Positions 33,337 through 42,232 are shown, numbered from the stretch's first letter. The stretch is DNA of 57,303 nucleotides from Kitasatospora sp. SolWspMP-SS2h (GCF_003259315.1 NZ_QLLT01000039.1:1-57303); one strand, 5' to 3'. A program made the numbers and translations. The notes: generated by a model not told the origin, from the letters alone.

Positions 33337-33376
33337 GTCCGACCGCTGGCGACGGGGGATGCACCAGCGGTCGGAC
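33337..33376. terminator. Stem-loop between convergent genes
   Basis: A perfect 13-bp stem (GTCCGACCGCTGG / CCAGCGGTCGGAC) with a 14-nt loop lies between the prim-pol and SEC-C genes. A second small hairpin (ACTGT-TCAA-ACAGT) follows at once. It is probably a bidirectional terminator, but no long T tract is present. Confidence 0.6.
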
Positions 33377-33538
33377 TGTTCAAACAGTAACAAAGATCCG
33401 GCTCCGCGCCAATTTGTCCACGCGGAAAGGACTTTGACGGCGGCGGAAATGTGACCCGGGTCACCTCCGGGTCACGTCCGGGTGGCTCCGGGGCCGCCAC
33501 CGGGGCTGCCGCCGGAGCCACTGCCGGGGCGCTCCCGG

Positions 33539-34516
33539 TCAGTTCAGGGTGATCTGACGGCTCACCAGGTTGGCCCGGGCCCGGCGCTCCTCTGCGGACA
33601 GCGGCGCGGGCGCGGCCAGCACCGCGGCCAGCTTCCCGGCGAACTCCACGGCCGGCTTCTCCACGTCGGACGCGGTCATCTCCAGCGGCAGGTCCCACAC
33701 CGGGACGGTCAGGCCGTGCGCCCGGAACGAACCCACCAGCTTGGTGCCCTCGCCCAGCGAGCTGTCGCCGACCGCCGACAGCCGGGCCAGCGCGTCCAGC
33801 AGCTGCTCCTCGGGGACGTCCATCACCCAGCGCAGGTGGTTCTTGTCCGGGGTGCCGCACCAGTACGCGGAGTCCACCCCGGCCAGCTTCTCGGTCGGGA
33901 TCGCGGAGGCGTTGGCCCGCTCCAGCGAGGCCGCCACCTCCCCGGACGCCGCCTCGGCGTCCTCCAGCCAGAACTCGAAGCCGGTGTGCACCTCGGGGAC
34001 GAACGCCGCCGTGGTGTCCAGCAGTTCCTGCAGGCGGCGGCCGCCCGGGTTGGTCCGGCGGGCCGGCACCGGGGTGCCCGGCTCGGTGGCCAGCGCCAGC
34101 TCCAGGGCGTCCGCCAGGTCGCGGCTCAGGTCACCGGAGGAGGACTGGGTCTGCAGGCCCAGCAGGATCGACCCGTCCGGACGGCGCAGCGCCGGCCAGG
34201 CCAGCGGCAGCACCGTCGCCAGCGTCACCGACGGGACCTCGCCGACGGCCTCCTGCGCCACCCCGGCGGCCAGCGTCAGCGGAACCGTGGCGGCCGGGAC
34301 CAGCTCGCGCAGGGCCACCCAGTCGGCCTCGCCCGGCAGGCCCTCGAACGGGCGGTGCACCAACTCCTGCACCGCGTGCGCCGCCTGGCGGCCGTGGCAG
34401 GCCTTGTACCGGCGGCCCGAGCCGCACGGGCACGCCTCGCGCGCCCCGACGACCGGGACCTCGCCCTCGACGGCGGTGGACTGGCTGGGCTGCTTCTTCG
34501 CGGCCTTCTTGGCCAT
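33539..34516 (-). CDS. SEC-C motif protein (DUF5926)
   Basis: 325 aa. After a Lys/Ala-rich start it has the zinc-binding SEC-C motif ACPCGSGRRYKACHG (about residues 28-42), also found at the end of SecA. The rest is an actinobacteria-specific domain without a known activity. Position and size match the conserved streptomycete protein of this family. It is monocistronic, starting at the ATG at 34516. Confidence 0.88.
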   Translation of the reverse strand: MAKKAAKKQPSQSTAVEGEVPVVGAREACPCGSGRRYKACHGRQAAHAVQELVHRPFEGLPGEADWVALRELVPAATVPLTLAAGVAQEAVGEVPSVTLATVLPLAWPALRRPDGSILLGLQTQSSSGDLSRDLADALELALATEPGTPVPARRTNPGGRRLQELLDTTAAFVPEVHTGFEFWLEDAEAASGEVAASLERANASAIPTEKLAGVDSAYWCGTPDKNHLRWVMDVPEEQLLDALARLSAVGDSSLGEGTKLVGSFRAHGLTVPVWDLPLEMTASDVEKPAVEFAGKLAAVLAAPAPLSAEERRARANLVSRQITLN

Positions 34517-34590
34517 GGTGCGGCTCTCCCGGAGACGTCGGACGTTGCACCGGGCAGCCTACTTCGCCGGGAACCGACCGCCCGGGCCGC

Positions 34591-35151
34591 TCAGGCGCTC
34601 CGCCGCCGCCCGCCGCCCGCGACCTGCCCGAACGCCGACAGCTGGGCCCACACCGTCACCTGACCGGGTGCGTGCCGCACCCCCCAGTCCTGCGCCAGCT
34701 CGCCCACGATGCTCAGGCCCCGGCCGCCGCGCGCCGTCACCGAGGGCCGGGCCGGGATCGGCCGGGTGCTCGCCCCGCCGTCCGTCACCTCCAGGGTCAG
34801 CAGGCCGTCACCGCACATCTGCCAACTCACCAGCACCGTACCGCTCTCCGCGGCCTCATCGGCGGCGATGCCGGTGCCCCCGGCGGTGCCTCCGACTGCG
34901 CCTCCGACTGCGCCACCGGCGGTGTCCGGAACCGGTTCCAGCGGTCTCGCGTGCCGACAGGAATTGCTGAGCAGTTCGGAGAGGATCAACACCGCGTCGT
35001 CAATCACCGCTTCCGGTAGCGACCGGTCGCCGAGATCGCCGCGCAGCCTGCGCCGCGCGGCCGAAACGCTGGCCGGACCGTGCGGAACCGCCATGGCCGA
35101 TGAGGTCGACCCGGCCTGAACTGGCACAGCTCGCGCCACCATCAACGCCAC
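34591..35151 (-). CDS. RsbW-like ATP-binding protein (anti-sigma-type HATPase)
   Basis: 186 aa with a GHKL ATPase fold: N box AVLILSELLSNSCRHARPLE and G boxes LEVTDGGAST and ARGGRGLSIVGELA. Such stand-alone HATPases bind sigma or anti-anti-sigma factors in streptomycetes. A Gly-rich insert with GGAVGGAVGG repeats lies between the N box and the next strand. The GTG at 35151 follows a near-perfect AAGGAGGT by 6 nt and is preferred over the ATGs at 35253 and 35247. The neighbouring SpoIIE-type phosphatase at 30695 may act in a similar network. Confidence 0.85.
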   Translation of the reverse strand: MALMVARAVPVQAGSTSSAMAVPHGPASVSAARRRLRGDLGDRSLPEAVIDDAVLILSELLSNSCRHARPLEPVPDTAGGAVGGAVGGTAGGTGIAADEAAESGTVLVSWQMCGDGLLTLEVTDGGASTRPIPARPSVTARGGRGLSIVGELAQDWGVRHAPGQVTVWAQLSAFGQVAGGGRRRSA

Positions 35152-35319
35152 CCCCGGACCTCCTTCAGCTTCTGCCGAGGGATGGATGCCCGCAGGTAAT
35201 GCGTCGGAAACGGGCGTTCGACGATCCGATGCCGGTATTAACGACATCCGCACGGACAGTGGGCAAAAGGTGAGGTGAGCCTCACGTTCCGTTGTGACGA
35301 TCTGTGGGAAACACGTCCG

Positions 35320-35341
35320 GAAATACCCCGTTCGGTATTTC
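35320..35341. promoter_or_regulatory. AT-rich dyad upstream of the RsbW-like gene
   Basis: GAAATACC-CCGTTC-GGTATTTC, perfect 8-bp arms. On the - strand it contains GGGTAT, like the -10 element of the sigma-B family, but no clear -35 was found. It could equally be the terminator of the GDPD gene, which ends at 35459. Confidence 0.35.
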
Positions 35342-35458
35342 TGCCACGCGATTGGCGGCGGGGTGCCACCTGGCCCGGGCCCGTGGCTGGGCTGGGGATG
35401 GGCCTGTGTCCGGGCCGGGACTGGCCCGGGGCCGGGCCGGGGTCAGGCCGGGGTCGGC

Positions 35459-36379
35459 TCAGCGGCCGAGCTGGGCGAGCACCTCGGCCGGGCGGTTGGT
35501 GATCAGCGCCTCCACGCCCAGTTCCAGGCAGAGTTCGACGTCCTCCGGCCGGTCCACCGTCCACACGTGCACCCGGTGCCCGGCTCGGCGCAGCGCCGTC
35601 ACCAGACCCGGGTCGCGCCGCACCAGCTCGATGCCCGGCCCGGCGATCGCCGCGCCGCCCGGCAGCGACCTGGTCCGGCCCAGCACCGGCAGCCGGCGCT
35701 CCCACAGGTACACCCGGGGCACCGCCGGGGCGGCCCGCCGGACCCGGTGCAGGGCCAGCTCGGAGAAGCTCATCACCCGCACCGCGGACTCGGTCTCGCC
35801 TAGCGGGCCTGCCGGATCGGTCGCGCCTGCCGGGTCGGCCGGGCCTACCGGGTCGGCCGGGCCGGCCGGGAGCAGGCCGAACCGGCCCAGCATCCGCAGC
35901 AGTTCGGCCTCCACCCGGCCCGCGTACCGCACCGGGTGCTTGGTCTCGATCGCCAGCTCCACCCGCCGCCCGGCGTCCGCGACCAGCTCCAGCAGCCGCT
36001 CCAGGGTGAGCACCGGGCTGGGCGCCGGCCGCTCCGGGTGCTTCCACGAACCGAAGTCCAGCGCCGACAGCTGAGCCAGCGTCATCGCCGACACCACGCC
36101 CTGCCCGTCCGAGGTCCGGCCCACCGTACGGTCGTGCACGCACACCAACTGCCCGTCGGCGGTGACCCGGACGTCGCACTCCAGCCCGTCCGCACCCTCC
36201 TCCAGCGCCCGCCGGTAGGCCGCCTCGGTGTGCTCCGGCAGGGCTGCGGAGGAGCCCCGGTGGGCGATCACCTTCACGGCGGTGCGGTCGATCGGAACGG
36301 CGGGCGAACCGGCCGTGCTGTGCTGGGTGTCCACGTGAACCACCGTACGCGGCACCGGATGGCGGCCGTCCTCCGGCAC
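35459..36379 (-). CDS. Glycerophosphodiester phosphodiesterase
   Basis: Up to 306 aa, a TIM-barrel enzyme that splits glycerophosphodiesters into glycerol-3-phosphate and an alcohol. Catalytic motifs are clear: AHRGSSAALPEHT (first His), LECDV (metal Glu and Asp) and VHDRTVGRTSDG (second His). No signal peptide is seen, so it is cytosolic. A tandem DPxGPADPAG insertion sits in the middle of the barrel near residue 180. The GTG at 36379 is the longest start; a later GTG near 36340 is possible because GGAGG lies inside the first codons. Confidence 0.9.
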   Translation of the reverse strand: MPEDGRHPVPRTVVHVDTQHSTAGSPAVPIDRTAVKVIAHRGSSAALPEHTEAAYRRALEEGADGLECDVRVTADGQLVCVHDRTVGRTSDGQGVVSAMTLAQLSALDFGSWKHPERPAPSPVLTLERLLELVADAGRRVELAIETKHPVRYAGRVEAELLRMLGRFGLLPAGPADPVGPADPAGATDPAGPLGETESAVRVMSFSELALHRVRRAAPAVPRVYLWERRLPVLGRTRSLPGGAAIAGPGIELVRRDPGLVTALRRAGHRVHVWTVDRPEDVELCLELGVEALITNRPAEVLAQLGR

Positions 36380-36485
36380 GGCGGCGGGCGGGTGAACAGA
36401 CGGCCGCCGACGGGTGGGGCGGGGCGGTGCAGAGCGGTGCAGGGGCGGGGCGGGGGCGTGCGGGGGCGGGGCGGGGCCGGGTGGG

Positions 36486-37142
36486 TCAGCGCGGTCCGGC
36501 GAGGGACTCCGCCTCGGCGGTGTAGAGCAGTTCGGCGTCGAGTCCCATGCCGGTGAAGTGGCCGGCCAGCTCCAGCGAGAGCACGCCGTGCAGCCTGGTC
36601 CAGAACGCCAGCGCCCGGCGCAGCGCGTGGGACGGGGCCGGGTGGTCGCCGGCCCAGGCGTGGTGGTGCGCCAGGTGCGTGTAGAGGCGGGCGTCGGCCC
36701 GGCTCGGGTCGACCGCCGGGGTCTGGTGCCGGACGGCGGCGTCCAGCAGCGCGGTCATGATCGAGGCGGCGATGGCGGTGGTCTCCGACGGCGCGTGGTA
36801 GCCGGGAACGGGGGTGCCGTACAGCAGGAAGTAGCGCTGCGGGTCGGCCAGCGCCCACCGCCGCAGGGCGCCCGCCAGCTCGGGCAGGTCGGCGCCCGCC
36901 TCGGCCGGCCCGCGCAGGGCCTGTTCGAGGCTGCGGTAGGCGTCGGTGATCAGCTCGGTGATCAGCTCGTCGCGGTTGGCGAAGTAGCGGTAGAGAGCCG
37001 GTCCGCTCATGCCCATCCGCTTGGCGATCGCGTTCAGCGACAGCGCGGAGGCACCGGCCTCGGCGATCTGCTCGCGGGCGTGCCGCTTGACCTCCTCGCG
37101 GACCTGGGCGCGGTAGCGCTCCCGGGGGGTGCCGGTCTCCAT
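36486..37142 (-). CDS. TetR/AcrR-family transcriptional regulator
   Basis: 218 aa with an N-terminal TetR HTH (ALSLNAIAKRMGMSGPALYR, YFANRDELI) and a ligand-binding domain of the WHG/TetR_C type (LRRWALADPQRYFLLYGTPV). The ATG at 37142 has AGAGGAA upstream. It is divergent from the oxidoreductase at 37414, and two strong dyads lie in the gap, so it most likely represses that gene and itself. Confidence 0.93.
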   Translation of the reverse strand: METGTPRERYRAQVREEVKRHAREQIAEAGASALSLNAIAKRMGMSGPALYRYFANRDELITELITDAYRSLEQALRGPAEAGADLPELAGALRRWALADPQRYFLLYGTPVPGYHAPSETTAIAASIMTALLDAAVRHQTPAVDPSRADARLYTHLAHHHAWAGDHPAPSHALRRALAFWTRLHGVLSLELAGHFTGMGLDAELLYTAEAESLAGPR

Positions 37143-37327
37143 GGGGTTCCTCTCGTTCGGTGGGCGGTGGGCGGTGGCCGGGGCGTACGTTCCGCGTCCC
37201 TCGCCCGGCGCTCAGTGCTCAGTGCTCAGGTGCTCCGGGCTCCGTACTCCGCGCTCAGTGCACCGGCCCCGGGTTCTGCGGCTGGGTTTCACCTTGTCCG
37301 TTTGGTTAGACCCTATCGCGTTTGCTG

Positions 37328-37357
37328 TTGACTCTCGCGGAAGTGTGGTGCTACAAC
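37328..37357 (+). promoter_or_regulatory. Promoter of the quinone oxidoreductase gene
   Basis: TTGACT, an 18-nt spacer and TACAAC lie 57 nt before the start codon, just before the dyads at 37365-37396. Confidence 0.6.
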
Positions 37358-37364
37358 GTTTCTT

Positions 37365-37396
37365 GTTAGAGCTTCTAACTCTAGTGACTGTCACTA
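37365..37396. promoter_or_regulatory. Two adjacent dyads, likely TetR operator
   Basis: GTTAGA-GCT-TCTAAC (37365-37379) and TAGTGAC-T-GTCACTA (37382-37396) are both perfect and lie between the -10 box and the start codon, where a repressor would block transcription. A further GTTAGA half-site is at 37305-37310. Confidence 0.65.
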
Positions 37397-37413
37397 TCGA
37401 AAGTGAGACCACC

Positions 37414-38445
37414 ATGCGAAGCGAACAACTCGTCGAGATCGTCCTGCCCGGTGTCGTCGAGCCGGAGGGTCTGGAGGTCCGCCGCTCCGCGCTGCCGAAG
37501 CCCGGCCCCGGGCAGGTGCTGGTCGCGGTCGAAGCCACCGGCGTGTCCTTCGCCGAGCAGCAGATGCGTCGTGGCCGCTACTACGACCAGCCGCCGTTCC
37601 CGTTCGTCCCGGGCTACGACCTGGTCGGCACGGTGGCGGCCGCCGGGCCCGGCGCCGACCCGGGGCTGATCGGCCGCCGGGTCGCGGCCCTGGTCAAGAC
37701 CGGCGGCTGGGCCAGCCACGTCCTGCTCGACCCGGCCGACACCGTCGACGTCCCGGCCGGCCTGGAGCCCGCCGCGGCCGAGACCGCGGTCGTCAACGGC
37801 ATCACCGCCTGGCAGCTGCTGCACCGCCACGCCCGGGTCCGCTCCGGGCAGACCGTCCTGGTGCACGGCGCGGGCGGCGGCGTCGGCCAGCTGCTGGCCC
37901 AACTCGCGCTGGCCACCGGGGCCCGGGTGATCGGCACCGCCTCCGTCCGGCACCACGACGCGCTGCGCGCCCTGGGCGTCACCCCCGTCGACTACCGCAC
38001 CGGCGACGTCCCGGCCCAGGTCCGCCGCCTCGCCCCCGGCGGGGTCGACGCCGTCTTCGACCACGTCGGGGGCCGCAGCGTCCTCGACTCGTGGCGGCTG
38101 CTCGCCCCCGGCGGCACCCTGGTGGCCTACGGCAGCGCCGCCACCCGCGACGACACCGGCTCCAAGCAGTGGCCGGTGCTCAAGGTCCTCGCCCGCACCT
38201 GGTGGTGGAACGCGCTGCCGAACGGCCGCCGCGCGCACTTCTACAACATCTGGGCCGGCCGCTCCCTGCGCCCCGCCCGCTTCCGGGCCCGGCTGCGCGC
38301 CGACCTCACCGCCGTCCTGGAGGCCCTGCGACGCGGCGACCTCACCGCGCCGCTCGCCGCCCGCCTCCCGCTCACCGCCGCCGCCGAGGCCCTGCGCCTG
38401 GCCGAGTCCGGCACCGTCACCGGCAAGGTGGTGCTGGTCCCCTGA
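37414..38445 (+). CDS. Medium-chain NADPH:quinone oxidoreductase-like enzyme
   Basis: 343 aa of the zinc-independent quinone oxidoreductase branch of the MDR superfamily. It has the GroES-like N-terminal half (FVPGYDLVGTVAAAG), the nucleotide-binding motif VHGAGGGVGQLLAQLA and VDAVFDHVGG, and lacks the Cys/His zinc ligands. It probably reduces quinones or enones with NADPH. The ATG at 37414 has only a weak ribosome site. Control by the divergent TetR is likely. Confidence 0.9.
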   Translation: MRSEQLVEIVLPGVVEPEGLEVRRSALPKPGPGQVLVAVEATGVSFAEQQMRRGRYYDQPPFPFVPGYDLVGTVAAAGPGADPGLIGRRVAALVKTGGWASHVLLDPADTVDVPAGLEPAAAETAVVNGITAWQLLHRHARVRSGQTVLVHGAGGGVGQLLAQLALATGARVIGTASVRHHDALRALGVTPVDYRTGDVPAQVRRLAPGGVDAVFDHVGGRSVLDSWRLLAPGGTLVAYGSAATRDDTGSKQWPVLKVLARTWWWNALPNGRRAHFYNIWAGRSLRPARFRARLRADLTAVLEALRRGDLTAPLAARLPLTAAAEALRLAESGTVTGKVVLVP

Positions 38446-38534
38446 CCGCTCCCGGACGCACCACGCCGCCCCGGACGCACCCGCCACCCCGTCCCCGGCA
38501 GGCCCGTCCCGTCCCCGGCAGGCCCGCCCGGGCG

Positions 38535-39911
38535 TCAGCCCCGTGGCTCCGCCGCCGCCCGCGGGCGCTCCAGCGCGGTCACCGCGAGGGTGGCCAGCGC
38601 CGCCACCAGGAAGGAGAACAGCGAGGCCGAGGACCACGCCGCCGGGGTGAAGTGCACCAGCTGCTGGAGGTCCTCCCACCGGCCGGTCCACCAGCCGCCG
38701 ATCTTCGACGGGGCCAGGAATTGGTACACCGCGAAGCCCACCACCCACGGCAGCAGCATCACCCAGCGCGCCGGGGCGTCCTGCGCCGTGTTCCAGCCGC
38801 GTCGGCCCGCGCCCAGGAAGTAGTCCACCGCCAGCACCGCGAACAGCGGCACGAACACCGAGCCGATCAGGCCCAGGAACCCGTAGTACGAGTCGGTGAA
38901 CTCCTTGATCCGCAGCGCCAGCACCGTCACCAGCACGCCGATCCCGCCGGTCAGCACCCGGCGGTCCACCCGCGGCCACAGGTTGTGGATCGACATCGCC
39001 GTCGAGTACACGTTTGCGAACGACTGGTCGGTCTCCCGCAGCACCAGCACCAGCAGGAACGCCCAGCCCGCCGCCACGCCGGTGAACGACTCGAAGATCC
39101 GGTTCGCGTCGCCGCCGGACTGCAGCAGCGCCACCACGCCCAGCACGTAGCACCAGACCTGGGCCACCGTGTAGCCGGAGAACGTCCCCCAGAACGCCTT
39201 CGCCGAGCTGCGCGCGTGCCGGGTGTAGTCCGCGGCCAGCGGCACGAAGGAGATCGACACCGCGATCACCGCGTCCGTCGCGCCCAGGAAGCCGTCCCAG
39301 TTGCCCGCGCCCGGGTCCGGGAAGCCCGTCCGGGCGAACTGCACCGTGAAGTAGACCATCGCCACGCCCACCGCGACCGCCACGTACTTGCGCAGCACCG
39401 CGATCGCGCCCAGCGGCCAGATCGTCAGCACCGTGGTCAGCACGCCCGCCAGCAGCACGAACAGCCAGCGCCAGCCCTCGGTGCCGGAGACGGTCTGCGC
39501 GCCCCAGGCGATCACCGTCAGCTCGTACACGCCCCAGCCGACGCACTGCACGATGTTCAGCACCGTCGGCACGTACGACAGCCGGGTGCCGAACAGTCCG
39601 CGCAGCACCGCCATCGCCGGGGCACCCGTCCGGGCGCCCACCAGGGCGGCCACCGCCAGCATCGCGGTGCCGATCGCGGTGCCCGCGAGGATCGCCGTCA
39701 CCGCGGCGGTGAACCCCAGCTCGTGGCCGGGCTCGCCGAGGACGGTCGCGGCGCTGGTGAAGCCGATCAGGCTGACCCCAAGGTTGGCCCACAGCGCGAA
39801 CAGCGCCCGGAAGTCCAGGGTGCGCGGCGGGGCGGTGTCGAGGGTGAGCGGGGCCTCGGACCGCGCCTCGACGGCACGGTCGGACATCTGGGCAGACGGA
39901 ACAGCCGTCAT
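38535..39911 (-). CDS. cytX: NCS1-family hydroxymethylpyrimidine transporter, CytX-like
   Basis: A 458-aa membrane protein with 12 predicted helices, of the nucleobase:cation symporter-1 (purine-cytosine permease) family: LGVSLIGFTSAATVLG in helix 1, and FVPLAADYTRHAR after the middle helices. A TPP riboswitch lies directly upstream, which identifies the substrate as a thiamine precursor, most likely HMP, as in CytX. The ATG at 39911 has AGGGAG 8 nt upstream, within the riboswitch 3' strand. No other thiamine gene is in this window. Confidence 0.9.
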   Translation of the reverse strand: MTAVPSAQMSDRAVEARSEAPLTLDTAPPRTLDFRALFALWANLGVSLIGFTSAATVLGEPGHELGFTAAVTAILAGTAIGTAMLAVAALVGARTGAPAMAVLRGLFGTRLSYVPTVLNIVQCVGWGVYELTVIAWGAQTVSGTEGWRWLFVLLAGVLTTVLTIWPLGAIAVLRKYVAVAVGVAMVYFTVQFARTGFPDPGAGNWDGFLGATDAVIAVSISFVPLAADYTRHARSSAKAFWGTFSGYTVAQVWCYVLGVVALLQSGGDANRIFESFTGVAAGWAFLLVLVLRETDQSFANVYSTAMSIHNLWPRVDRRVLTGGIGVLVTVLALRIKEFTDSYYGFLGLIGSVFVPLFAVLAVDYFLGAGRRGWNTAQDAPARWVMLLPWVVGFAVYQFLAPSKIGGWWTGRWEDLQQLVHFTPAAWSSASLFSFLVAALATLAVTALERPRAAAEPRG

Positions 39912-39918
39912 GGCCGAT

Positions 39919-40045
39919 ACTCCCTACGCCGGCATTACCCGGACAGGTTCCGGCGGTCAGCGCCCCCTCGCCCGTGGTGGCGTCACCGCCATGCCCTACG
40001 GTCGAACCGGCGCACTCTCAGCCTGGCTGGTCCAAGCTCCCGCGA
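39919..40045 (-). promoter_or_regulatory. TPP riboswitch (THI element)
   Basis: Read on the - strand: GGGAGCTTGGACC, CCAGGCTGAGAG (the CUGAGA core, 40014-40025), a long GC-rich P3 insertion, then GAACCTGTCCGGGTAATGCC and GGCGTAGGGA (39921-39950). These are the conserved TPP-binding boxes. The last box contains the ribosome site AGGGAG of cytX (39920-39925), so TPP binding should hide it and block translation. Confidence 0.95.
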
Positions 40046-40296
40046 CGTTCTTCGGTTTACAGGAGCGACAGGCTAGCCTCCGGGCGGGGGAACGCCAAGA
40101 CCGGGGGGACGGGCGTCCGCATCGCGGGACCATCGATGTGCATGTCAGAGCTGCCTAAGGCTTCTCATCATTTCTTCAGGGGCCCGCTTACGGTGTCCGA
40201 ATCCGGTATAGGAAAAACTGTGCACCGAGGTTGCGAGCCGTGCCCCCAGCGCCGCGGTTCGCGACCGAAGGTTCTGTTCAGCGATGGAGGTCGTCC

Positions 40297-42006
40297 GTGA
40301 GCACCGAGCACGCGAGTGGTACCACCCCGCCGGAGAAGGCCCCCGAGCCCGCCGGCACCGAGGCGGTGGCCGCCGGCTCCGGTACGCCCGCCCCCGCACC
40401 CGCCCCCGCCTACCTGGACGCCCCGCCGCCGGTGCTGCCCCATGCCCCGGCCCCGGGCCAGGCCCCGGCTCCCGCCCCGGCCGAGCAGACCATCCAGCTC
40501 GGCAAGGTGCCCGACGCGCCGCAGGCCGCCGCCCCGGCCGCGCCCGCCGCCCCGGTGGACGCGCCGCCGCCGTTCCAGAACCCGTACGGGACGGTCGCCG
40601 AGCCGGTCAGCCCGTACGCCCGGCCGGACGAGGCGCGGACCGCGGTCAACCCGGCCGTCGCCCCCGTGCCGCTGCTCCAGGAGGCACCGGGCGCTCCGGG
40701 TGGCCCGGGCGCGCCCGGCGACCCCGGCGCGCCGCAGCACTCGCAGCACTCGCAGCACCCGTTCGGCGCCGGTCACCCGGTCGGCGGCTGGGGCCACCCG
40801 TCCGGCGGCGACACCGCGGGCGGCGCGGGCGGGCCCGGCGCGCCGTGGGGGGCGCCGCAGCCCGGCGCCGGCGGCCCCGGCAAGCGCAAGCGCGGCTCGC
40901 TGATCGCCCTGGTCGCGGCCGTCGCCCTGGTGGCGGGCCTGGCGGGCGGTGCGATCGGCGCGTCCGTCGCCGACAACGGCAAGAACGGCGGCTCCAGCGC
41001 CAGCCGCAACAGCACCACCGTGGCGGTCGGCAACACCCACCAGAACCTCGACCGGGCCCCCGACTCGGTTGCCGGGATCGCCGCGAAGGCGCTGCCGTCC
41101 ACCGTCACCATCAAGGCCGAGGGCTCCAGCGAGTCCGGCACCGGCACCGGTTTCGTCTTCGACACCGAGGGCCACATCCTGACCAACAACCACGTGGTCG
41201 CCCCCGCCGCCAACGGCGGCAAGCTCACCGTCAAGTTCTCCGACGGCTCCTCGTACAGCGCCTCGGTGGTCGGCCGCGCCGAGGGCTACGACGTCGCGGT
41301 GGTCCGGCTCGACAACCCGCCGACCGACAAGCTCAACCCGCTGCCGCTCGGCGACTCCGACAAGGTCGCCATCGGCGACGCCACCATCGCCATCGGCGCC
41401 CCCTACGGCCTGGAGGGCACCGTCACCACCGGCATCATCTCGGCCAAGGACCGCCCGGTGGCCTCCGGCGACGAGACCGGCGCCCAGGCGTCCTACATGA
41501 ACGCCCTGCAGACCGACGCCTCGATCAACCCGGGCAACTCCGGCGGCCCGCTGCTCGACGCCTCCGGCTCGGTGATCGGCATCAACTCGGCGATCCAGTC
41601 CAACACCAGCGGCAACGGCCGGGCCGGCTCCATCGGCCTCGGCTTCGCCATCCCGATCAACCAGGCCAAGTGGGTCGCCCAGACCCTGATCAAGGACGGC
41701 ACCCCCGTCTACGCGATCCTCGGCGTCCTGCGCAACGACTCCTACACCGGCGACGGCGCCCAGATCGCCACCGCCGCCGTCCAGGGCACCCCCGCCGTCA
41801 CCCCCGGCGGCCCCGCCGACCAGGCCGGCCTCAAGGCGGGCGACGTCATCACCAAGCTCGGCGGCATCGCCATCGACAGCGGCCCGACCCTGGTCAGCGA
41901 AATCTGGACGCACAAGCCCGGCGAGAAGGTCGACGTCGAGTACAAGCGCGACGGCAAGGCCGCCAAGACCACCGTCACCCTCGGCGAACGCAAGGGCGAC
42001 AACTGA
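40297..42006 (+). CDS. HtrA/DegP-like membrane-anchored serine protease
   Basis: 569 aa: a Pro/Ala-rich cytosolic head of about 190 residues, one membrane helix (GSLIALVAAVALVAGLAGGA), a trypsin-like protease domain outside the cell, and a C-terminal PDZ domain (GLKAGDVITKLGGIAID). The catalytic triad is present: His in ILTNNHVV, Asp in GYDVAVVRLD, Ser in NPGNSGGPLLD. It degrades or refolds misfolded exported proteins. The GTG at 40297 has GGAGGT 5 nt upstream; the ORF start at 40231 has no such site. The usual partner kinase/regulator pair is not adjacent. Confidence 0.93.
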   Translation: MSTEHASGTTPPEKAPEPAGTEAVAAGSGTPAPAPAPAYLDAPPPVLPHAPAPGQAPAPAPAEQTIQLGKVPDAPQAAAPAAPAAPVDAPPPFQNPYGTVAEPVSPYARPDEARTAVNPAVAPVPLLQEAPGAPGGPGAPGDPGAPQHSQHSQHPFGAGHPVGGWGHPSGGDTAGGAGGPGAPWGAPQPGAGGPGKRKRGSLIALVAAVALVAGLAGGAIGASVADNGKNGGSSASRNSTTVAVGNTHQNLDRAPDSVAGIAAKALPSTVTIKAEGSSESGTGTGFVFDTEGHILTNNHVVAPAANGGKLTVKFSDGSSYSASVVGRAEGYDVAVVRLDNPPTDKLNPLPLGDSDKVAIGDATIAIGAPYGLEGTVTTGIISAKDRPVASGDETGAQASYMNALQTDASINPGNSGGPLLDASGSVIGINSAIQSNTSGNGRAGSIGLGFAIPINQAKWVAQTLIKDGTPVYAILGVLRNDSYTGDGAQIATAAVQGTPAVTPGGPADQAGLKAGDVITKLGGIAIDSGPTLVSEIWTHKPGEKVDVEYKRDGKAAKTTVTLGERKGDN

Positions 42007-42018
42007 CCCCCACCCCCG

Positions 42019-42051
42019 AAACGGTGCGCACCCCAAAACGGTGTGCACCCC
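42019..42051. repeat. Two 16-nt direct repeats before tRNA-Ser
   Basis: AAACGGTGCGCACCCC and AAACGGTGTGCACCCC, one base apart. The first contains the palindrome GGTGCGCACC. They lie 35 nt upstream of the tRNA gene and after the protease stop, so they could be a regulatory site or terminator remnants. Confidence 0.55.
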
Positions 42052-42085
42052 ACCGGCCCCGACCCGTTAGGCTGGCCTCCGCCGA

Positions 42086-42171
42086 GGAGGGTTGCCCGAG
42101 CGGCCTAAGGGACCAGTCTTGAAAACTGTCGTGGCCTCGCGCCACCGTGGGTTCAAATCCCACACCCTCCG
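42086..42171 (+). tRNA. tRNA-Ser(TGA)
   Basis: Acceptor stem GGAGGGT / ACCCTCC, D arm with GCCCGAGCGGCCTAAGGGA, anticodon loop CTTGAAA (anticodon TGA), a long variable arm typical of serine, and T loop TTCAAAT. The CCA end is not encoded. Confidence 0.97.
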
Positions 42172-42193
42172 CTGCGGTGGATGACGCACCGGC

Positions 42194-42232
42194 CCGGGGC
42201 GGGTACTGACGGACAGTCGGTACCCGCCCCGG
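42194..42232. terminator. Strong hairpin between tRNA-Ser and the receiver gene
   Basis: A perfect 13-bp stem (CCGGGGCGGGTAC / GTACCCGCCCCGG) with a 13-nt loop, followed on + by CGTGTTTC. It is shared by the converging tRNA and the gene ending at 42290. Confidence 0.8.

Noticed and set aside
36413..36480. G-rich repeats (GGGGCGGGGC) between the GDPD and TetR genes, possible G-quadruplex
   Set aside because: Such runs are common in this base composition; no conserved arrangement could be shown.
40150..40296. TATAGG at 40207 as the HtrA promoter
   Set aside because: No acceptable -35 box at the right distance; a stress-type promoter may be present but cannot be placed.
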